Source: Dyadobacter soli
GTDB taxonomy: Bacteria > Bacteroidota > Bacteroidia > Cytophagales > Spirosomataceae
DNA: 64,000 nucleotides
Assembly (NCBI RefSeq): GCF_900101885.1
Contig: NZ_FNAN01000003.1
Location: 62,001-126,000, forward strand
Direction of reading: 5' to 3'
Part shown: positions 1 to 8,400 of the stretch, piece after piece
Layout: each line of letters begins with the position of its first letter
How positions within the stretch are numbered: position 1 is the first letter of the stretch
Made by a program: the position numbers and the translations under genes
The notes under the pieces: generated by a model
What the model was told of the DNA's origin: nothing
Database searches by the model: none
The model's input: the letters and a program-made list of their open reading frames with translations, nothing else

Positions 1-152
1 GGTTTCAGACCGTCTTCGATCGCCGGAACGGCACGTTCCAGAATTACATAAGAGGCATAATCGAGAAACCAGTTTTCGTATAAGCCCGAAATGGGCAGTT
101 TATCATGCAATCCGCTATCTTCTACGTCGGGCGCAGCTCCGTTTTCGTCCAT
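1..152 (-). CDS. parC: DNA topoisomerase IV subunit A (ParC), N-terminal fragment
   Basis: Only the first 50 or so codons are in the window; the gene runs off the left edge. The reverse strand reads from ATG at 152, preceded by an in-frame stop, into a ~22-residue acidic leader and then YENWFLDYASYVILERAVPA and AIEDGLKP. This is the typical opening of the Bacteroidota topoisomerase IV A subunit. GyrA normally has a different version (SYLDYAMSVIVSRALP-like), so ParC is preferred. ParC forms the breakage-reunion subunit with ParE and unlinks replicated chromosomes. The catalytic tyrosine lies outside the window. The 164 bases between this start and the next gene show nothing I can name. Confidence 0.85.
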   Translation of the reverse strand, partial: MDENGAAPDVEDSGLHDKLPISGLYENWFLDYASYVILERAVPAIEDGLK

Positions 153-316
153 AAATGCAGGAGGAACCAGGTTTTAAGTATTCAGAAAAATTTGATCAGC
201 CATCCGCTTCCCGGTCTTCATGGGGGACTGGCTCATTCAAAAGAAGGAAACAGGGTGAAGTTTACCGGAAGATCAGGTTGAATTAACTGCTAATATAGCA
301 AAATAAGCGATAAAAC

Positions 317-958
317 TCAGTTGTGCGGCGCATTCAGCACGGCTAGCAGCTCGCTGATCATCATCGCCGTAGCGCCCCAGATTTTATAACCCTGCACCAT
401 ATAATGCGGCGCATGTACCTGTTCCCCACGTACTTGGATGTCGCTCGATCCGATAATATTAATATCAGAAATTTCTTCCAGTTTGATCTCGAAAATATCT
501 TCCACCTCGCGCGGGTCAGGGTAGAAGTCGGGGCGATAGGGCATTGCCGCTATAACCGGTAACACGTGAAAGTTGCTGGCGGGAATGAAGAGCTCCGTTA
601 ATGCACCCAATATCTTCACGTCGGTCAATCGCAAACCGATTTCCTCCTGCGCCTCGCGTAACGCTGTGCGAATCAGGTTCTCATCGCTCAATTCGTACCG
701 CCCGCCGGGGAACGCGACCTGGCCGCTGTGCACGCCGTCGTACGCCGGACGGAGGATCAGCGGGAAGTGGATTTCGTTCCGATAAGGATAGAACAGGATC
801 AGTACCGCGCTTTTGCGTGTGCGTGCATTGGGTTTGAAAGTCAGGCGGAGCCGTGACGAAGCCTGCATTACCTGATGGGCGGTCTCACCGGGAAGTGGGA
901 AAGTTAATTTCTGGGTTAGCTGTTCGGTAAAAGCGGAAAACGATTCCAGTTGGGCCAT
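317..958 (-). CDS. Nudix hydrolase, CoA pyrophosphatase (NudL-like)
   Basis: This 213-residue protein should hydrolyse coenzyme A or related nucleoside diphosphate derivatives in the cytosol. The UPF0035-type motif LILRPAYDGVHSGQVAFPGG covers residues 67-86 and leads directly into the Nudix box at 85-109, with REAQEEIGL as its metal-binding helix. Their combination is the signature of the CoA pyrophosphatase branch. Length fits the family (about 190-220). The protein starts at ATG 958 and ends at 317. It is transcribed toward parC, about 165 bases from the parC start, so a shared transcript is possible. The family call is firm; the substrate is inferred from the motif pair. Confidence 0.85.
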   Translation of the reverse strand: MAQLESFSAFTEQLTQKLTFPLPGETAHQVMQASSRLRLTFKPNARTRKSAVLILFYPYRNEIHFPLILRPAYDGVHSGQVAFPGGRYELSDENLIRTALREAQEEIGLRLTDVKILGALTELFIPASNFHVLPVIAAMPYRPDFYPDPREVEDIFEIKLEEISDINIIGSSDIQVRGEQVHAPHYMVQGYKIWGATAMMISELLAVLNAPHN

Positions 959-1019
959 GTTGGCTGAGGTGTTGAAGAGTTAGGTGGCAGAACATTAAGC
1001 CTAAGTTAATGTACGAAGC

Positions 1020-1259
1020 CTAAATCTTTGCGTAGTTGAGCTCTCTTTTGAAGTCAAAAAAGCTTTCCAGGCTCAAATCTTCGTCCAGTTCCTCCCAATG
1101 GATGCTATCGCCCATCGGCCCGATTTCGAACCGTAGCCGCTGCTCGGGCGTGGCATTTTCCAGTCGTTTAAACCAGGCTATCGGATTGCCGATCGTTTGG
1201 CCTCCGTCGAGTACCAGGTATATATTGGTTTCGTCGAACCAGACCTTGCTGATTTTCAT
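1020..1259 (-). CDS. DUF2442 domain protein
   Basis: Small protein of unknown function (79 residues from the ATG at 1259). It opens MKISKVWFDETNIYLVL and contains the aromatic, acidic core WFKRLENATPEQR ... IHWEELDEDLS typical of DUF2442. An upstream ATG at 1295 would add 12 residues and overlap the stop of the preceding DUF4160 gene by 8 bases. The 1259 start is preferred because the family normally begins at MKI and a purine-rich AAAGAGAAACGACT precedes it. DUF2442 genes often lie next to DUF4160 genes, as here, and the pair has been suggested to act like a toxin-antitoxin module; that role is not demonstrated. Confidence 0.75.
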   Translation of the reverse strand: MKISKVWFDETNIYLVLDGGQTIGNPIAWFKRLENATPEQRLRFEIGPMGDSIHWEELDEDLSLESFFDFKRELNYAKI

Positions 1260-1287
1260 AGTCGTTTCTCTTTGTATACTAAATTTG

Positions 1288-1534
1288 TTAACCATGAAAT
1301 TCGTGCCACTTTTGGATGATCAGTTCAGAATGCTGCTCGACCAGCGCTTCCGCCAAGACGAGGTCTTTGGGCTTAATGCCATGGCTTTCAACCAATCTAA
1401 CCGGAGTTACTTCGAATTTTGCGGTACCATCAGCATTTCTGACATGAATGTGAATAGGTAGATGTTCTAAGCGCACCGGCGCACCGGCTGTAAAAGAAGA
1501 ACTTCATTCCGAACATGCGGAAAATTTCAGGCAT
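1288..1534 (-). pseudogene. DUF4160 gene broken by a frameshift at an 8-bp tandem repeat
   Basis: The open part (1288-1476, GTG start) reads EHLPIHIHVRNADGTAKFEV and ends IIQKWHEFHG, which is a DUF4160 protein missing its N-terminus. The missing piece is present just upstream in another frame: ATG at 1534 gives MPEIFRMFGMKFFFYSR, the usual DUF4160 opening. The two frames meet in two perfect tandem copies of gcgcaccg (1471-1486). Zero or three copies would restore one continuous frame (YSLEHLP with zero copies). The gene is therefore either a recent pseudogene or a slippage-controlled switch. It is followed immediately by the DUF2442 gene. Confidence 0.7.
1471..1486. repeat. 8-bp tandem repeat (2 copies) at a frameshift site
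   Basis: Two adjacent perfect copies of gcgcaccg lie at the junction of the two DUF4160 frames. Each copy shifts frame by two bases, so copy number decides whether the gene is open. Confidence 0.85.
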
Positions 1535-1606
1535 AGTAAGTGTGTGGTATTGGTTTACAATCAATTTAAGCAAATATAACAATAACTTAAAAGGATTGTA
1601 AAACGA

Positions 1607-3190
1607 CTACGCCGGCGCCCCTGCATACAACTTCGCCAGCTGTTCCGCGCATCTTTCACCGTCCATGGCAGCCGACATAATGCCTCCTGCATAACCCGCG
1701 CCTTCGCCGCAGGGAAACAACCCTTTCAGGTCCGGATGCTCGCAAGTCTCGCGCTCGCGGGGGATGCGTATGGGCGAGGAAGTGCGGCTTTCGACGCCGA
1801 TCAGCTGGGCGTCGCCGGAGAGATAACCCCGCATTTTGCGTCCGAAATCCGATAATGCGTCGCGCAAAGGGAATGCAATGTGGCCGGGGAGTACGTCGTA
1901 CAGATCGACGGATTGCAGGCCGGGCTGGTACGAAGTATCGCGCAAATGGGCGGAAGTTTTGCCTTTAACGAAATCCATAGCGAGCTGTGCCGGTGCTGTT
2001 TGAGTGGCTCCTGCGAATTTGCAGGCGGCTTGTTCCAGCTCGCGCTGGAGTTGGAGGCCGGCCATCGGGCCGAATTCTTTGTAAGGTGCCAGGTCGGCTT
2101 CTTCGATCGTTACCACCATCCCGGAATTGGCATAGGGCGAATCGCGGCGCGAGGGCGACATGCCATTCACCACCACCTCACCGGAAGCCGTCGCGGCCGG
2201 TACGATGAAGCCACCGGGGCACATACAGAAGGAGAATACGCCCCGCTGCACGCCCTTGTAGCGGGTTTGGGTAACCAGACTGTACGACGCGGCGGGCAGG
2301 TAGGGGCCGCGGTCGACATCGCAATGGTATTGTATTTTGTCAATCGTATTTTGCGGGTGCTCGATCCGCACGCCCATCGCGAAGGATTTGCTTTCGATGA
2401 GGATGTTTTTGGTGTGGAGCAGTTCGTAAATATCCCTCGCCGAATGGCCTGTTGCCAATATAACGCCGATGCCGGTATGCTCATCCTTGTCGTTGGTGAC
2501 CACGCCGGTAATGCGGTTATCCCGGACGATCAGGTCTGTGACTTTGGTATCGAAATGGATTTCTCCACCCGCTTTCAGAATGCTTTCGCGCATTTCCGCA
2601 ACCACTACGGGCAGTTTGTTGGTACCGATATGCGGGTGGGTATCGATCAGTATTTGCTCGCTGGCGCTGTGCGCGACGAATATTTCGAGTACCCGCCGGA
2701 TATCGCCCCGCTTGTTGGAACGTGTGTAGAGCTTGCCGTCGGAATACGTGCCCGCGCCGCCTTCGCCGAAGCAATAGTTGGATTCCGGGTTGACGTGGTG
2801 TTCTTTATTAATAGCAGCCAGATCGCGCCGTCTCGTACGCACATCTTTTCCTCTTTCAAACAAAACAGGCTTGATACCCAGCTCGATGAGCCGCAATGCG
2901 GCGAACATTCCGGCCGGTCCGCAGCCGACGATCAACGCCTGCGGGCGGTTGCTCACATCCGGGTACACAATGCGGGTGCCTGCCAATGCGGGAGGGGTTT
3001 CTCCTACGTAAACTTCGGCATGTACATTAATTTTTACCTGCCGGCTACGGGCATCTATCGATTGGCGCGTTTTGCGAATGAATGGGTTATCGCTTTCGCG
3101 GAGGCGGAGCTTTTGAATTACAAAGCGGCGAAAATTGTCGTCGTCCAGCGCAATCTCGGGCGCCAGGGTCATTTGAAGCGTATGGTGCAT
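1607..3190 (-). CDS. NAD(P)/FAD-dependent oxidoreductase (COG2509 family)
   Basis: A 527-residue flavoprotein of the COG2509 'uncharacterised FAD-dependent dehydrogenase' group. Residues 1-75 form the family-specific N-terminal region (RLRESDNPFIRKTRQSIDAR). A Rossmann dinucleotide motif GCGPAGMFAALRL starts at residue 89, followed by FGEGGAGTYSDGKLYTR near residue 145 and a C-terminal FAD closure GEGAGYAGGIMSAAMDG. No signal peptide or membrane segment is seen, so it should be cytosolic. Substrate unknown. ATG at 3190 is used; an alternative ATG lies six codons in. A well-formed promoter lies 30-60 bases upstream. Confidence 0.85.
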   Translation of the reverse strand: MHHTLQMTLAPEIALDDDNFRRFVIQKLRLRESDNPFIRKTRQSIDARSRQVKINVHAEVYVGETPPALAGTRIVYPDVSNRPQALIVGCGPAGMFAALRLIELGIKPVLFERGKDVRTRRRDLAAINKEHHVNPESNYCFGEGGAGTYSDGKLYTRSNKRGDIRRVLEIFVAHSASEQILIDTHPHIGTNKLPVVVAEMRESILKAGGEIHFDTKVTDLIVRDNRITGVVTNDKDEHTGIGVILATGHSARDIYELLHTKNILIESKSFAMGVRIEHPQNTIDKIQYHCDVDRGPYLPAASYSLVTQTRYKGVQRGVFSFCMCPGGFIVPAATASGEVVVNGMSPSRRDSPYANSGMVVTIEEADLAPYKEFGPMAGLQLQRELEQAACKFAGATQTAPAQLAMDFVKGKTSAHLRDTSYQPGLQSVDLYDVLPGHIAFPLRDALSDFGRKMRGYLSGDAQLIGVESRTSSPIRIPRERETCEHPDLKGLFPCGEGAGYAGGIMSAAMDGERCAEQLAKLYAGAPA

Positions 3191-3221
3191 TTTTGAGAAA
3201 GGGATTTATCCTTTAATGGCG

Positions 3222-3251
3222 CAAAGGTACGGATACTTTTGGAGTGATCAA
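3222..3251 (-). promoter_or_regulatory. Bacteroidota-type promoter for the COG2509 gene
   Basis: On the minus strand TTG and TACCTTTG are separated by 19 bases, matching the Bacteroidota consensus TTG-N19-TAnnTTTG. The predicted start is near 3216, giving a leader of about 25 bases. Confidence 0.65.
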
Positions 3252-3253
3252 GT

Positions 3254-3390
3254 GCGACCGCCGACCGCTGACCGCCGACCGCCGATCGTGATACCATAGA
3301 CTATAAACATTGCCTGATTCATGCTGGGGTATTGTCAATGGTCGACGGTTCATGGTCTAAGTGGTCGGCGGTCGGCGGTCAGCGATCAGC
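3254..3390. repeat. Hairpin element, ACCGCCG family, copy 1
   Basis: The left arm (3254-3288) is a run of degenerate gaccgcc/gaccgct units. The right arm (3361-3390) is its inverse complement (ggtcggcggtcggcggtcag). The spacer carries a second, weaker set of accata/tggtc units that also partly pair. It fills most of the divergent intergenic region 3191-3459, which contains no gene. Copies 2-4 are at 5579, 8401 and 28871. Confidence 0.8.
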
Positions 3391-3459
3391 TAAGGAATGA
3401 ACAAGTCGGGTAGCAATCGGACATTGGTTTCTTTTTAATTAAAATCAAACTTTGAAACG

Positions 3460-4383
3460 ATGTCGACAACCCGCCGTCAATTCCTGAACACGCTTGCCGT
3501 TTCGGCTGGGGCAGCTGTGCTTTCGGAGGCCGCCCGTGCCGAGCAGAATGCCGCGCCATATCCATTGTCCTGCAACCAGTATTCGTGGATTACCTTCTAC
3601 GCCCGCGACGGAAAGGATTGGGGCAAGGACCCGGACACCTCGCTTGCCGAGTTTGCTTCCACGGGTTTGAAAGCCTACGAGCCGGCATTCAACACCGCCG
3701 AGGAAGTGCCGAAATTGCTTCCATTGCTCAAAAAATACCGGCTGGCAATGCCTTCGGTTTACGTCAACACCTCATTGCACGAAGCTGCGGAAGGCGCGAA
3801 ATCCATTGAATCGGTAATGTCGATTGCCGATGCGCTCAAACCTGCCGATACCAAAATCATTGTCACAAACCCTAACCCGATCCAATGGGGCAGCGACAAG
3901 AACAAATCCGACGAGCAACTGACCGAGCAGGCCAAAAACCTCGATAAGCTGGGCGCCGAGCTCAAAAAGCGGGGTATGACCCTCGCATACCACACGCACG
4001 ACGTGGAGCTGCGCGCCGCCGCGCGGGAATTTCACCATATGCTGCTCGCTACCGATCCTAAACACGTCTCGCTTTGCCTGGATGTGCATTGGGTATACCG
4101 CGGCTCGGGCAACTCGCAGGTGGCATTGTTTGATATCGTGAAACTCTATGGCAAACGCATTGCCGAGCTGCATTTGCGGCAATCGAAAGGCGGCATCTGG
4201 CAGGAGACATTCACGGAAGGAGATATCGACTATCCGCGGCTCGTTGAAATGCTGGACGGGTTGGGCGTGAAGCCGCATCTGGTTTTGGAACAATGCCTCG
4301 AAAAAACTTCGCCAAAGACCATGGATGGTGTTCAGGCGCATAAAGAGGATTTGGTTTATGTGAAGAAGGTGTTTAAAATGTAA
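3460..4383 (+). CDS. Exported sugar phosphate isomerase/epimerase (AP2Ec TIM barrel)
   Basis: A 307-residue TIM-barrel protein of the xylose-isomerase-like/AP-endonuclease-2 superfamily. The N-terminus carries a Tat-type signal (STTRRQFLNTLAVSAGAAVL, then AARA), so it is predicted to be exported folded. Metal-ligand type segments are visible: YHTHDVELR (about residue 174), LCLDVHWVYRG (about 206) and LVLEQCLE near the C-terminus, consistent with an isomerase or epimerase. Substrate unknown; related proteins act on sugars or keto-sugars. It starts at ATG 3460 after an AT-rich leader. The acyl-CoA dehydrogenase follows 23 bases later on the same strand, so the two may be co-transcribed, though no functional link is obvious. 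Confidence 0.75.
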   Translation: MSTTRRQFLNTLAVSAGAAVLSEAARAEQNAAPYPLSCNQYSWITFYARDGKDWGKDPDTSLAEFASTGLKAYEPAFNTAEEVPKLLPLLKKYRLAMPSVYVNTSLHEAAEGAKSIESVMSIADALKPADTKIIVTNPNPIQWGSDKNKSDEQLTEQAKNLDKLGAELKKRGMTLAYHTHDVELRAAAREFHHMLLATDPKHVSLCLDVHWVYRGSGNSQVALFDIVKLYGKRIAELHLRQSKGGIWQETFTEGDIDYPRLVEMLDGLGVKPHLVLEQCLEKTSPKTMDGVQAHKEDLVYVKKVFKM

Positions 4384-4406
4384 GTAAATCCATGCGATGA
4401 ATTGAA

Positions 4407-5570
4407 ATGATCCAAACCGACTTTTTCAACATCTCCGATCTTTTAACCGAAGAGCAACGCCTCATCCAGCAGGCCGTGCGTGATTTTTCGGATAAAGAAA
4501 TCAAACCTATTATCGAAGATTTTGCCCAACGGGCGGAATTTCCACTGCATTTAATCCCAAAATTTGGTGAACTGGGTGTGTTCGGGCCGACGATTCCGGT
4601 GGAGTACGGCGGCGGCGGGCTCGATTATACGAGCTACGGCCTCATGTGCCAGGAGCTCGAGAACGGCGATTCCGGTATGCGGTCGACGGTTTCCGTACAA
4701 AGCTCGCTGGTCATGTGGCCGATTTACGCATTTGGTTCGGAGGAGCAGAAACGGAGGTATTTACCCAAACTCGCAACCGGGGAATGGCTGGGTTGTTTCG
4801 GACTTACCGAGCCGGATCATGGCTCTAATCCGGGCGGAATGAAGACGCATATTGCCAAAACCGAAAGCGGATATGTGCTTAACGGTTCGAAAATGTGGAT
4901 TTCAAACGCGCCATTTGCGCAAGTAGCCGTGGTATGGGCACGGAATGAGGAGAGCAGGGTGCAGGGTGTGATCGTGGAGCGTGGTATGGATGGCTTTTCA
5001 ACGCCCGAAATCCATCACAAGTGGTCGCTGCGGGCTAGCGCGACGGGTGAGCTGGTTTTTGACAATGTATTGATTCCTGAAACGCATATTCTTCCGGGTG
5101 CGGTGGGGCTGAAAGCCGCATTGCAATGCCTCGACAAAGCGCGGTACGGCATCGGCTGGGGTGCTATCGGCGCGGCAATCGATTGCTACGAAACGGCCGT
5201 GAAATATTCAGCGGAACGCATTCAGTTCGATAAACCGATCGGCGCATTTCAATTAACCCAAAAAAAACTGGCAGAAATGCTCACGGAAATCACAAAAGCG
5301 CAGCTGCTCGCATTGCGCCTGGGTCAGCTCATGGACGCTGGTAAGGCTACGACCGTGCAGATTTCCATGGCCAAAAGAAATAATGTCGCGATGGCGCTGA
5401 ACATCGCCCGCGAAGCCCGCCAGATCCTCGGCGCCATGGGCATTACCGGGGAATACTCCATTATGCGCCACATGATGAACCTCGAATCGGTGATTACGTA
5501 CGAGGGGACGCATGATATTCATCTGCTGATACTGGGCGCGGAGATTACGGGGATTGGGGCGTTTAAGTAG
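4407..5570 (+). CDS. Glutaryl-CoA dehydrogenase-like acyl-CoA dehydrogenase
   Basis: A 387-residue FAD enzyme of the acyl-CoA dehydrogenase family. It matches the glutaryl-CoA dehydrogenase branch motif for motif: GELGVFGPTIP, DSGMRSTVSVQSSLVM, LGCFGLTEPDHGSNPGGM, WSLRASATGELVFDNV and ITYEGTHDIHLLILG. The glutamate in TYEGTHD (about residue 366) is at the catalytic base position, and the arginine in GMRSTVS corresponds to the one that binds the distal carboxylate in GCDH. The predicted reaction is oxidative decarboxylation of glutaryl-CoA to crotonyl-CoA in lysine/tryptophan catabolism. Full length. The ScfR/RamB-like acyl-CoA-linked regulator is encoded nearby at 6794-8284, which fits fatty/dicarboxylic acid metabolism. 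Confidence 0.85.
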   Translation: MIQTDFFNISDLLTEEQRLIQQAVRDFSDKEIKPIIEDFAQRAEFPLHLIPKFGELGVFGPTIPVEYGGGGLDYTSYGLMCQELENGDSGMRSTVSVQSSLVMWPIYAFGSEEQKRRYLPKLATGEWLGCFGLTEPDHGSNPGGMKTHIAKTESGYVLNGSKMWISNAPFAQVAVVWARNEESRVQGVIVERGMDGFSTPEIHHKWSLRASATGELVFDNVLIPETHILPGAVGLKAALQCLDKARYGIGWGAIGAAIDCYETAVKYSAERIQFDKPIGAFQLTQKKLAEMLTEITKAQLLALRLGQLMDAGKATTVQISMAKRNNVAMALNIAREARQILGAMGITGEYSIMRHMMNLESVITYEGTHDIHLLILGAEITGIGAFK

Positions 5571-5578
5571 GTTTTTTG

Positions 5579-5700
5579 ACCGCCGACGGCCGACCGCTGA
5601 CCGCCGATTGTTTGTGCTTGCGGCTTTTTGTTGATGATAGGCAGTATCCTATTAACTATGTTCAACGGACTCCAGACTGCGGTCGGCCGTCGGCGGCGCA
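5579..5700. repeat. Hairpin element, ACCGCCG family, copy 2
   Basis: The left arm (5579-5610) consists of gaccgcc/gaccgct units directly after the acyl-CoA dehydrogenase stop. The right arm (5678-5700) is the inverse and lies inside the 3' coding end of the convergent hydroxylase gene, supplying part of its C-terminal tail (around AAPPTADRS). In this convergent position it could also act as a terminator. Confidence 0.75.
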
Positions 5701-6602
5701 GCCGCCAGCTTCCGCTGCAAATCCTTACTCGTTTCCCGCGAGCCGTCGGGCGACCATCCAGGTGCTTTTAGCAGGTATTTCAGCTTTGTTTTAAAATCTA
5801 TCGGTTGTGCGAAATCATCGCCTATCGCTTTCCATTCGTGGAAAACGGTCTGGCTCAGGCCTTGCTGTTCCGTGGATTTGGTGAGCCCGTAACGCGGCGG
5901 TTCGGTGGGCAGCTCTTCCTGGAAAGTACCGAAAATGCGGTCCCAGATGATCAGGCACATGCCCATGTTTTTATCCAGGTACTGAATGTTGCTCGCGTGA
6001 TGCACGCGGTGGTGTGAGGGTGTCACGAAAATGTATTCCAGCCAGCCGAGCTTGCCCACGTATTCGGTGTGGACAATGATGCCGTAAATCTGTGTGATCG
6101 AATACATTACGATAATGTCGGCTGGGTTGAAGCCGACCAATGCGAGCGGTATGAAATAAATGAACCGGTAGAGCGGCTGGAATACCGACGACCGGAAGCC
6201 GGTAGTGAGGTTGAAATGCTCCGACGAATGGTGCGTCACATGCACAGCCCAGAACAGCCGGCAATGGTGATCGACATAATGCAATGTGTAGAATGCGAGG
6301 TCTTCGGCAAGGAACAATGCGAGCCAGTAGAGCCAGTGAGTCGAGATCGGTGCTACAAAAGAGAAGTTATAGAACCAGATCAGCACGCTCACGTATGCCG
6401 CGCGGAACAGGAGATCGATCCCGCCGTTGAGCAGCATCAGCAATGCATTCATGAAGGTATCTTTAAAAGAATAGGCCGGGCGTTTGGCCAGTTCCTCATG
6501 GGGTGTTTGGTATGTTAAAAAGATCTCGAGACCGATCAGACAGATGTAAAAGGGCGTCGACAGTTTTAAAATGAGATCCTCAAAATCATAAGTGCCGGGC
6601 AT
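5652..6602 (-). CDS. Fatty acid hydroxylase / sterol desaturase family membrane protein
   Basis: A 316-residue integral membrane di-iron oxygenase. Histidine clusters typical of the superfamily are visible: HYVDHH (108-113), HVTHHSSEH (121-129), HTE (178) and SHHRVHH (196-202). Hydrophobic segments lie near residues 15-30, 50-85, 88-105 and 145-175. The closest known pattern is the alkylglycerol monooxygenase/sterol desaturase group, so it may hydroxylate or desaturate a lipid in the inner membrane; substrate not determinable. The last ~20 residues are encoded by a repeat-derived sequence and are probably not functional. A TATCTTTG box lies 25 bases upstream of the ATG. Confidence 0.8.
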   Translation of the reverse strand: MPGTYDFEDLILKLSTPFYICLIGLEIFLTYQTPHEELAKRPAYSFKDTFMNALLMLLNGGIDLLFRAAYVSVLIWFYNFSFVAPISTHWLYWLALFLAEDLAFYTLHYVDHHCRLFWAVHVTHHSSEHFNLTTGFRSSVFQPLYRFIYFIPLALVGFNPADIIVMYSITQIYGIIVHTEYVGKLGWLEYIFVTPSHHRVHHASNIQYLDKNMGMCLIIWDRIFGTFQEELPTEPPRYGLTKSTEQQGLSQTVFHEWKAIGDDFAQPIDFKTKLKYLLKAPGWSPDGSRETSKDLQRKLAAAPPTADRSLESVEHS

Positions 6603-6624
6603 AGCAATTTCTTCAAATAATAAA

Positions 6625-6632
6625 CAAAGATA
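6625..6632 (-). promoter_or_regulatory. Candidate -7 box of the fatty acid hydroxylase gene
   Basis: TATCTTTG on the minus strand fits TAnnTTTG and would give a leader of about 17 bases. No TTG box at the expected spacing was found, so this is a weak call. Confidence 0.4.
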
Positions 6633-6793
6633 GTTGAGAAGAGAACTGTAAGTTTTGGCCTGCCGATTTCTAAGATTTTTTTAATAGCAACCGGCAGCCT
6701 ACTTATCAGACATTCATTGTACAGGAAACCCCCATCGAAGGTTCAAAATTTCCCGGGTTTACGTTTTGAAATACTATAAGTTACTGTTAACGA

Positions 6794-8284
6794 CTAGTTA
6801 ATCATCCGTTTCAGCGCTTTTCTGAGCTCCTCGTTTTTGTGACGTTTTTGCAAAATCACCGGCGCGGCAATGCGTTCCCGGCAATCGAACAGCGAACAGC
6901 GCTCGCAGGTTTGATTTACTTCCCTGGAAGTCAGTGCGGGATCGTCGAGAAATGCCAGTTTTTCGCGCGTCTGCTCGTCGAGGTAAATGCCCATGGACAC
7001 GCTCACGTTCAGGTTGGGCGTAGGCGACATCGGTTGTGCGAAACTCACTACCAAATATTGGTCCTGCGTATCGATATAGGTCGATTTTTGCGCTTTGCAG
7101 AGAATGCGAGGCGGCTGTTTGGTGAGAATAATGTCGCCCAGATCGTTCAGGATCGTGAGTGCTACCCAACGGCGGCAGTAATGCTCGTCGCGGACGGTGT
7201 GGGGATAATGCTTTCTCGAAATGTGCATTTCCTTCGTCATGTGGAAAATGTTCTGACCCACGAAGTTATTGAAACGCGAGAAGAAGATCTGGTTAATGCC
7301 AAAATACCGCGGCAGGATATTGCTGAGCCGGTAGCAGAACGATTCCGGCGTGGTGTTGAAATCGTGAATGAGCTGGATGAGCTTTTCGGGCTGCCAGGTT
7401 TTTTGTGCAAAAAAATCGGCGATGGCTGGTACCAGGAGGCTTCTTTTGATGATGATGGCGCTGCCGAAATAGGATGCCTTGAAGTTGTTCAAAAGCTGCT
7501 CGAACGACTCCGCTTCCACCAATGCCGTCGTATGCAGGCGGTTTTTGAGATTTAAATACAAATACCCTATTTCACGCCCATAGATAAATGCCCGCTGGAC
7601 GGAGGATAAATGTGCATTGATCAGCAGGCGCGTGCCGGTTGCATTGGTGATCGTTAATGATCTAACTGTCGCAAATTCAGGATGGTTGCGCTCGTTGATA
7701 GGCTCGATCGTGTATTGGTACTGGTCTTTCAGGATGCTTTCGAGCTGTTGTTCATCGAGGAGCGTGGCTGCCGCTACATTGTGCTCGGTGAGAAAACGCT
7801 CGGCTTCCAGTTCGATATCCTCGAAATAATTGTCATGCATCTCCTGATAAGTGCGCAATGCCGAGAAATAAAACTTCTCGATCGACATATTGTAATTCCG
7901 GGCGATCTCGATGAGCGTGCCTACAAATGCGCTGATCTTGGTAGGGGCGTCGGAAAGGATTTCGAGCAGGTTGGCGGGGTCGATGCCGAACAATTCGAGC
8001 GGCAGCTCCGTCAGGATGTTTGAGCTGAGCAGATCGGAAATCGGTTCGAGCCGTTTGCTCAGTTTTAAAGAAACCAGCGTGTCGTAATCGACCTCCATGG
8101 CACCCGCTAATGCAAGGATTTTGTCGGCTTTCGGATACTTTTTACCTTTTTCAATTTCATTGATATAGGAAATCGACAACCCCGATTGCTGGGAAAGTTC
8201 GCTGAGCGACATTCCCTTGTCGAGCCGGAGCTGTTTGAGTTTAAGTCCGAAAACGAGCCTTACATTATCCTGATTAATAGCCAC
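6794..8284 (-). CDS. XRE-type transcriptional regulator, ScfR/RamB (short-chain fatty acyl) family
   Basis: A 496-residue regulator. Residues 10-64 are an XRE helix-turn-helix (LRLDKGMSLSELSQQSGLS, then INEIEKGKKYPKADKI). The middle part resembles the IrrE/DUF955-like region but I do not see a clear HExxH zinc motif. The C-terminal region ends with the cysteine cluster CERCSLFDCRERIAAP (C460, C463, C468), a hallmark of the ScfR/RamB/DUF2083 regulators that sense short-chain acyl-CoA and control glyoxylate, propionate or related acyl-CoA genes. The neighbouring glutaryl-CoA dehydrogenase-like gene fits such a role. The ligand is an inference. Confidence 0.78.
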   Translation of the reverse strand: MAINQDNVRLVFGLKLKQLRLDKGMSLSELSQQSGLSISYINEIEKGKKYPKADKILALAGAMEVDYDTLVSLKLSKRLEPISDLLSSNILTELPLELFGIDPANLLEILSDAPTKISAFVGTLIEIARNYNMSIEKFYFSALRTYQEMHDNYFEDIELEAERFLTEHNVAAATLLDEQQLESILKDQYQYTIEPINERNHPEFATVRSLTITNATGTRLLINAHLSSVQRAFIYGREIGYLYLNLKNRLHTTALVEAESFEQLLNNFKASYFGSAIIIKRSLLVPAIADFFAQKTWQPEKLIQLIHDFNTTPESFCYRLSNILPRYFGINQIFFSRFNNFVGQNIFHMTKEMHISRKHYPHTVRDEHYCRRWVALTILNDLGDIILTKQPPRILCKAQKSTYIDTQDQYLVVSFAQPMSPTPNLNVSVSMGIYLDEQTREKLAFLDDPALTSREVNQTCERCSLFDCRERIAAPVILQKRHKNEELRKALKRMIN

Positions 8285-8347
8285 AGTGCTGATTTATAGG
8301 CCTGATTTTGTGCGATTTCGCTTGCAGGCAATTTAACGAATGAAACA

Positions 8348-8355
8348 CAAAAGTA
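8348..8355 (-). promoter_or_regulatory. Candidate -7 box of the ScfR/RamB-like regulator gene
   Basis: TACTTTTG on the minus strand fits TAnnTTTG and would give a leader of about 60 bases. No matching TTG box was seen. The intergenic stretch 8285-8679 (395 bases) also contains a hairpin element and the leuS -7 box, and no gene. Confidence 0.4.
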
Positions 8356-8400
8356 GAAATAGCCCCGGATTCGGCCTTCATGGACGTTAAAAAAACGGGC

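Noticed and set aside
1880-3196. 438-residue plus-strand open frame opposite the COG2509 gene
   Set aside because: It is the antisense shadow of a well-conserved flavoprotein gene; the translated sequence shows no domain and low-complexity composition typical of shadow frames.
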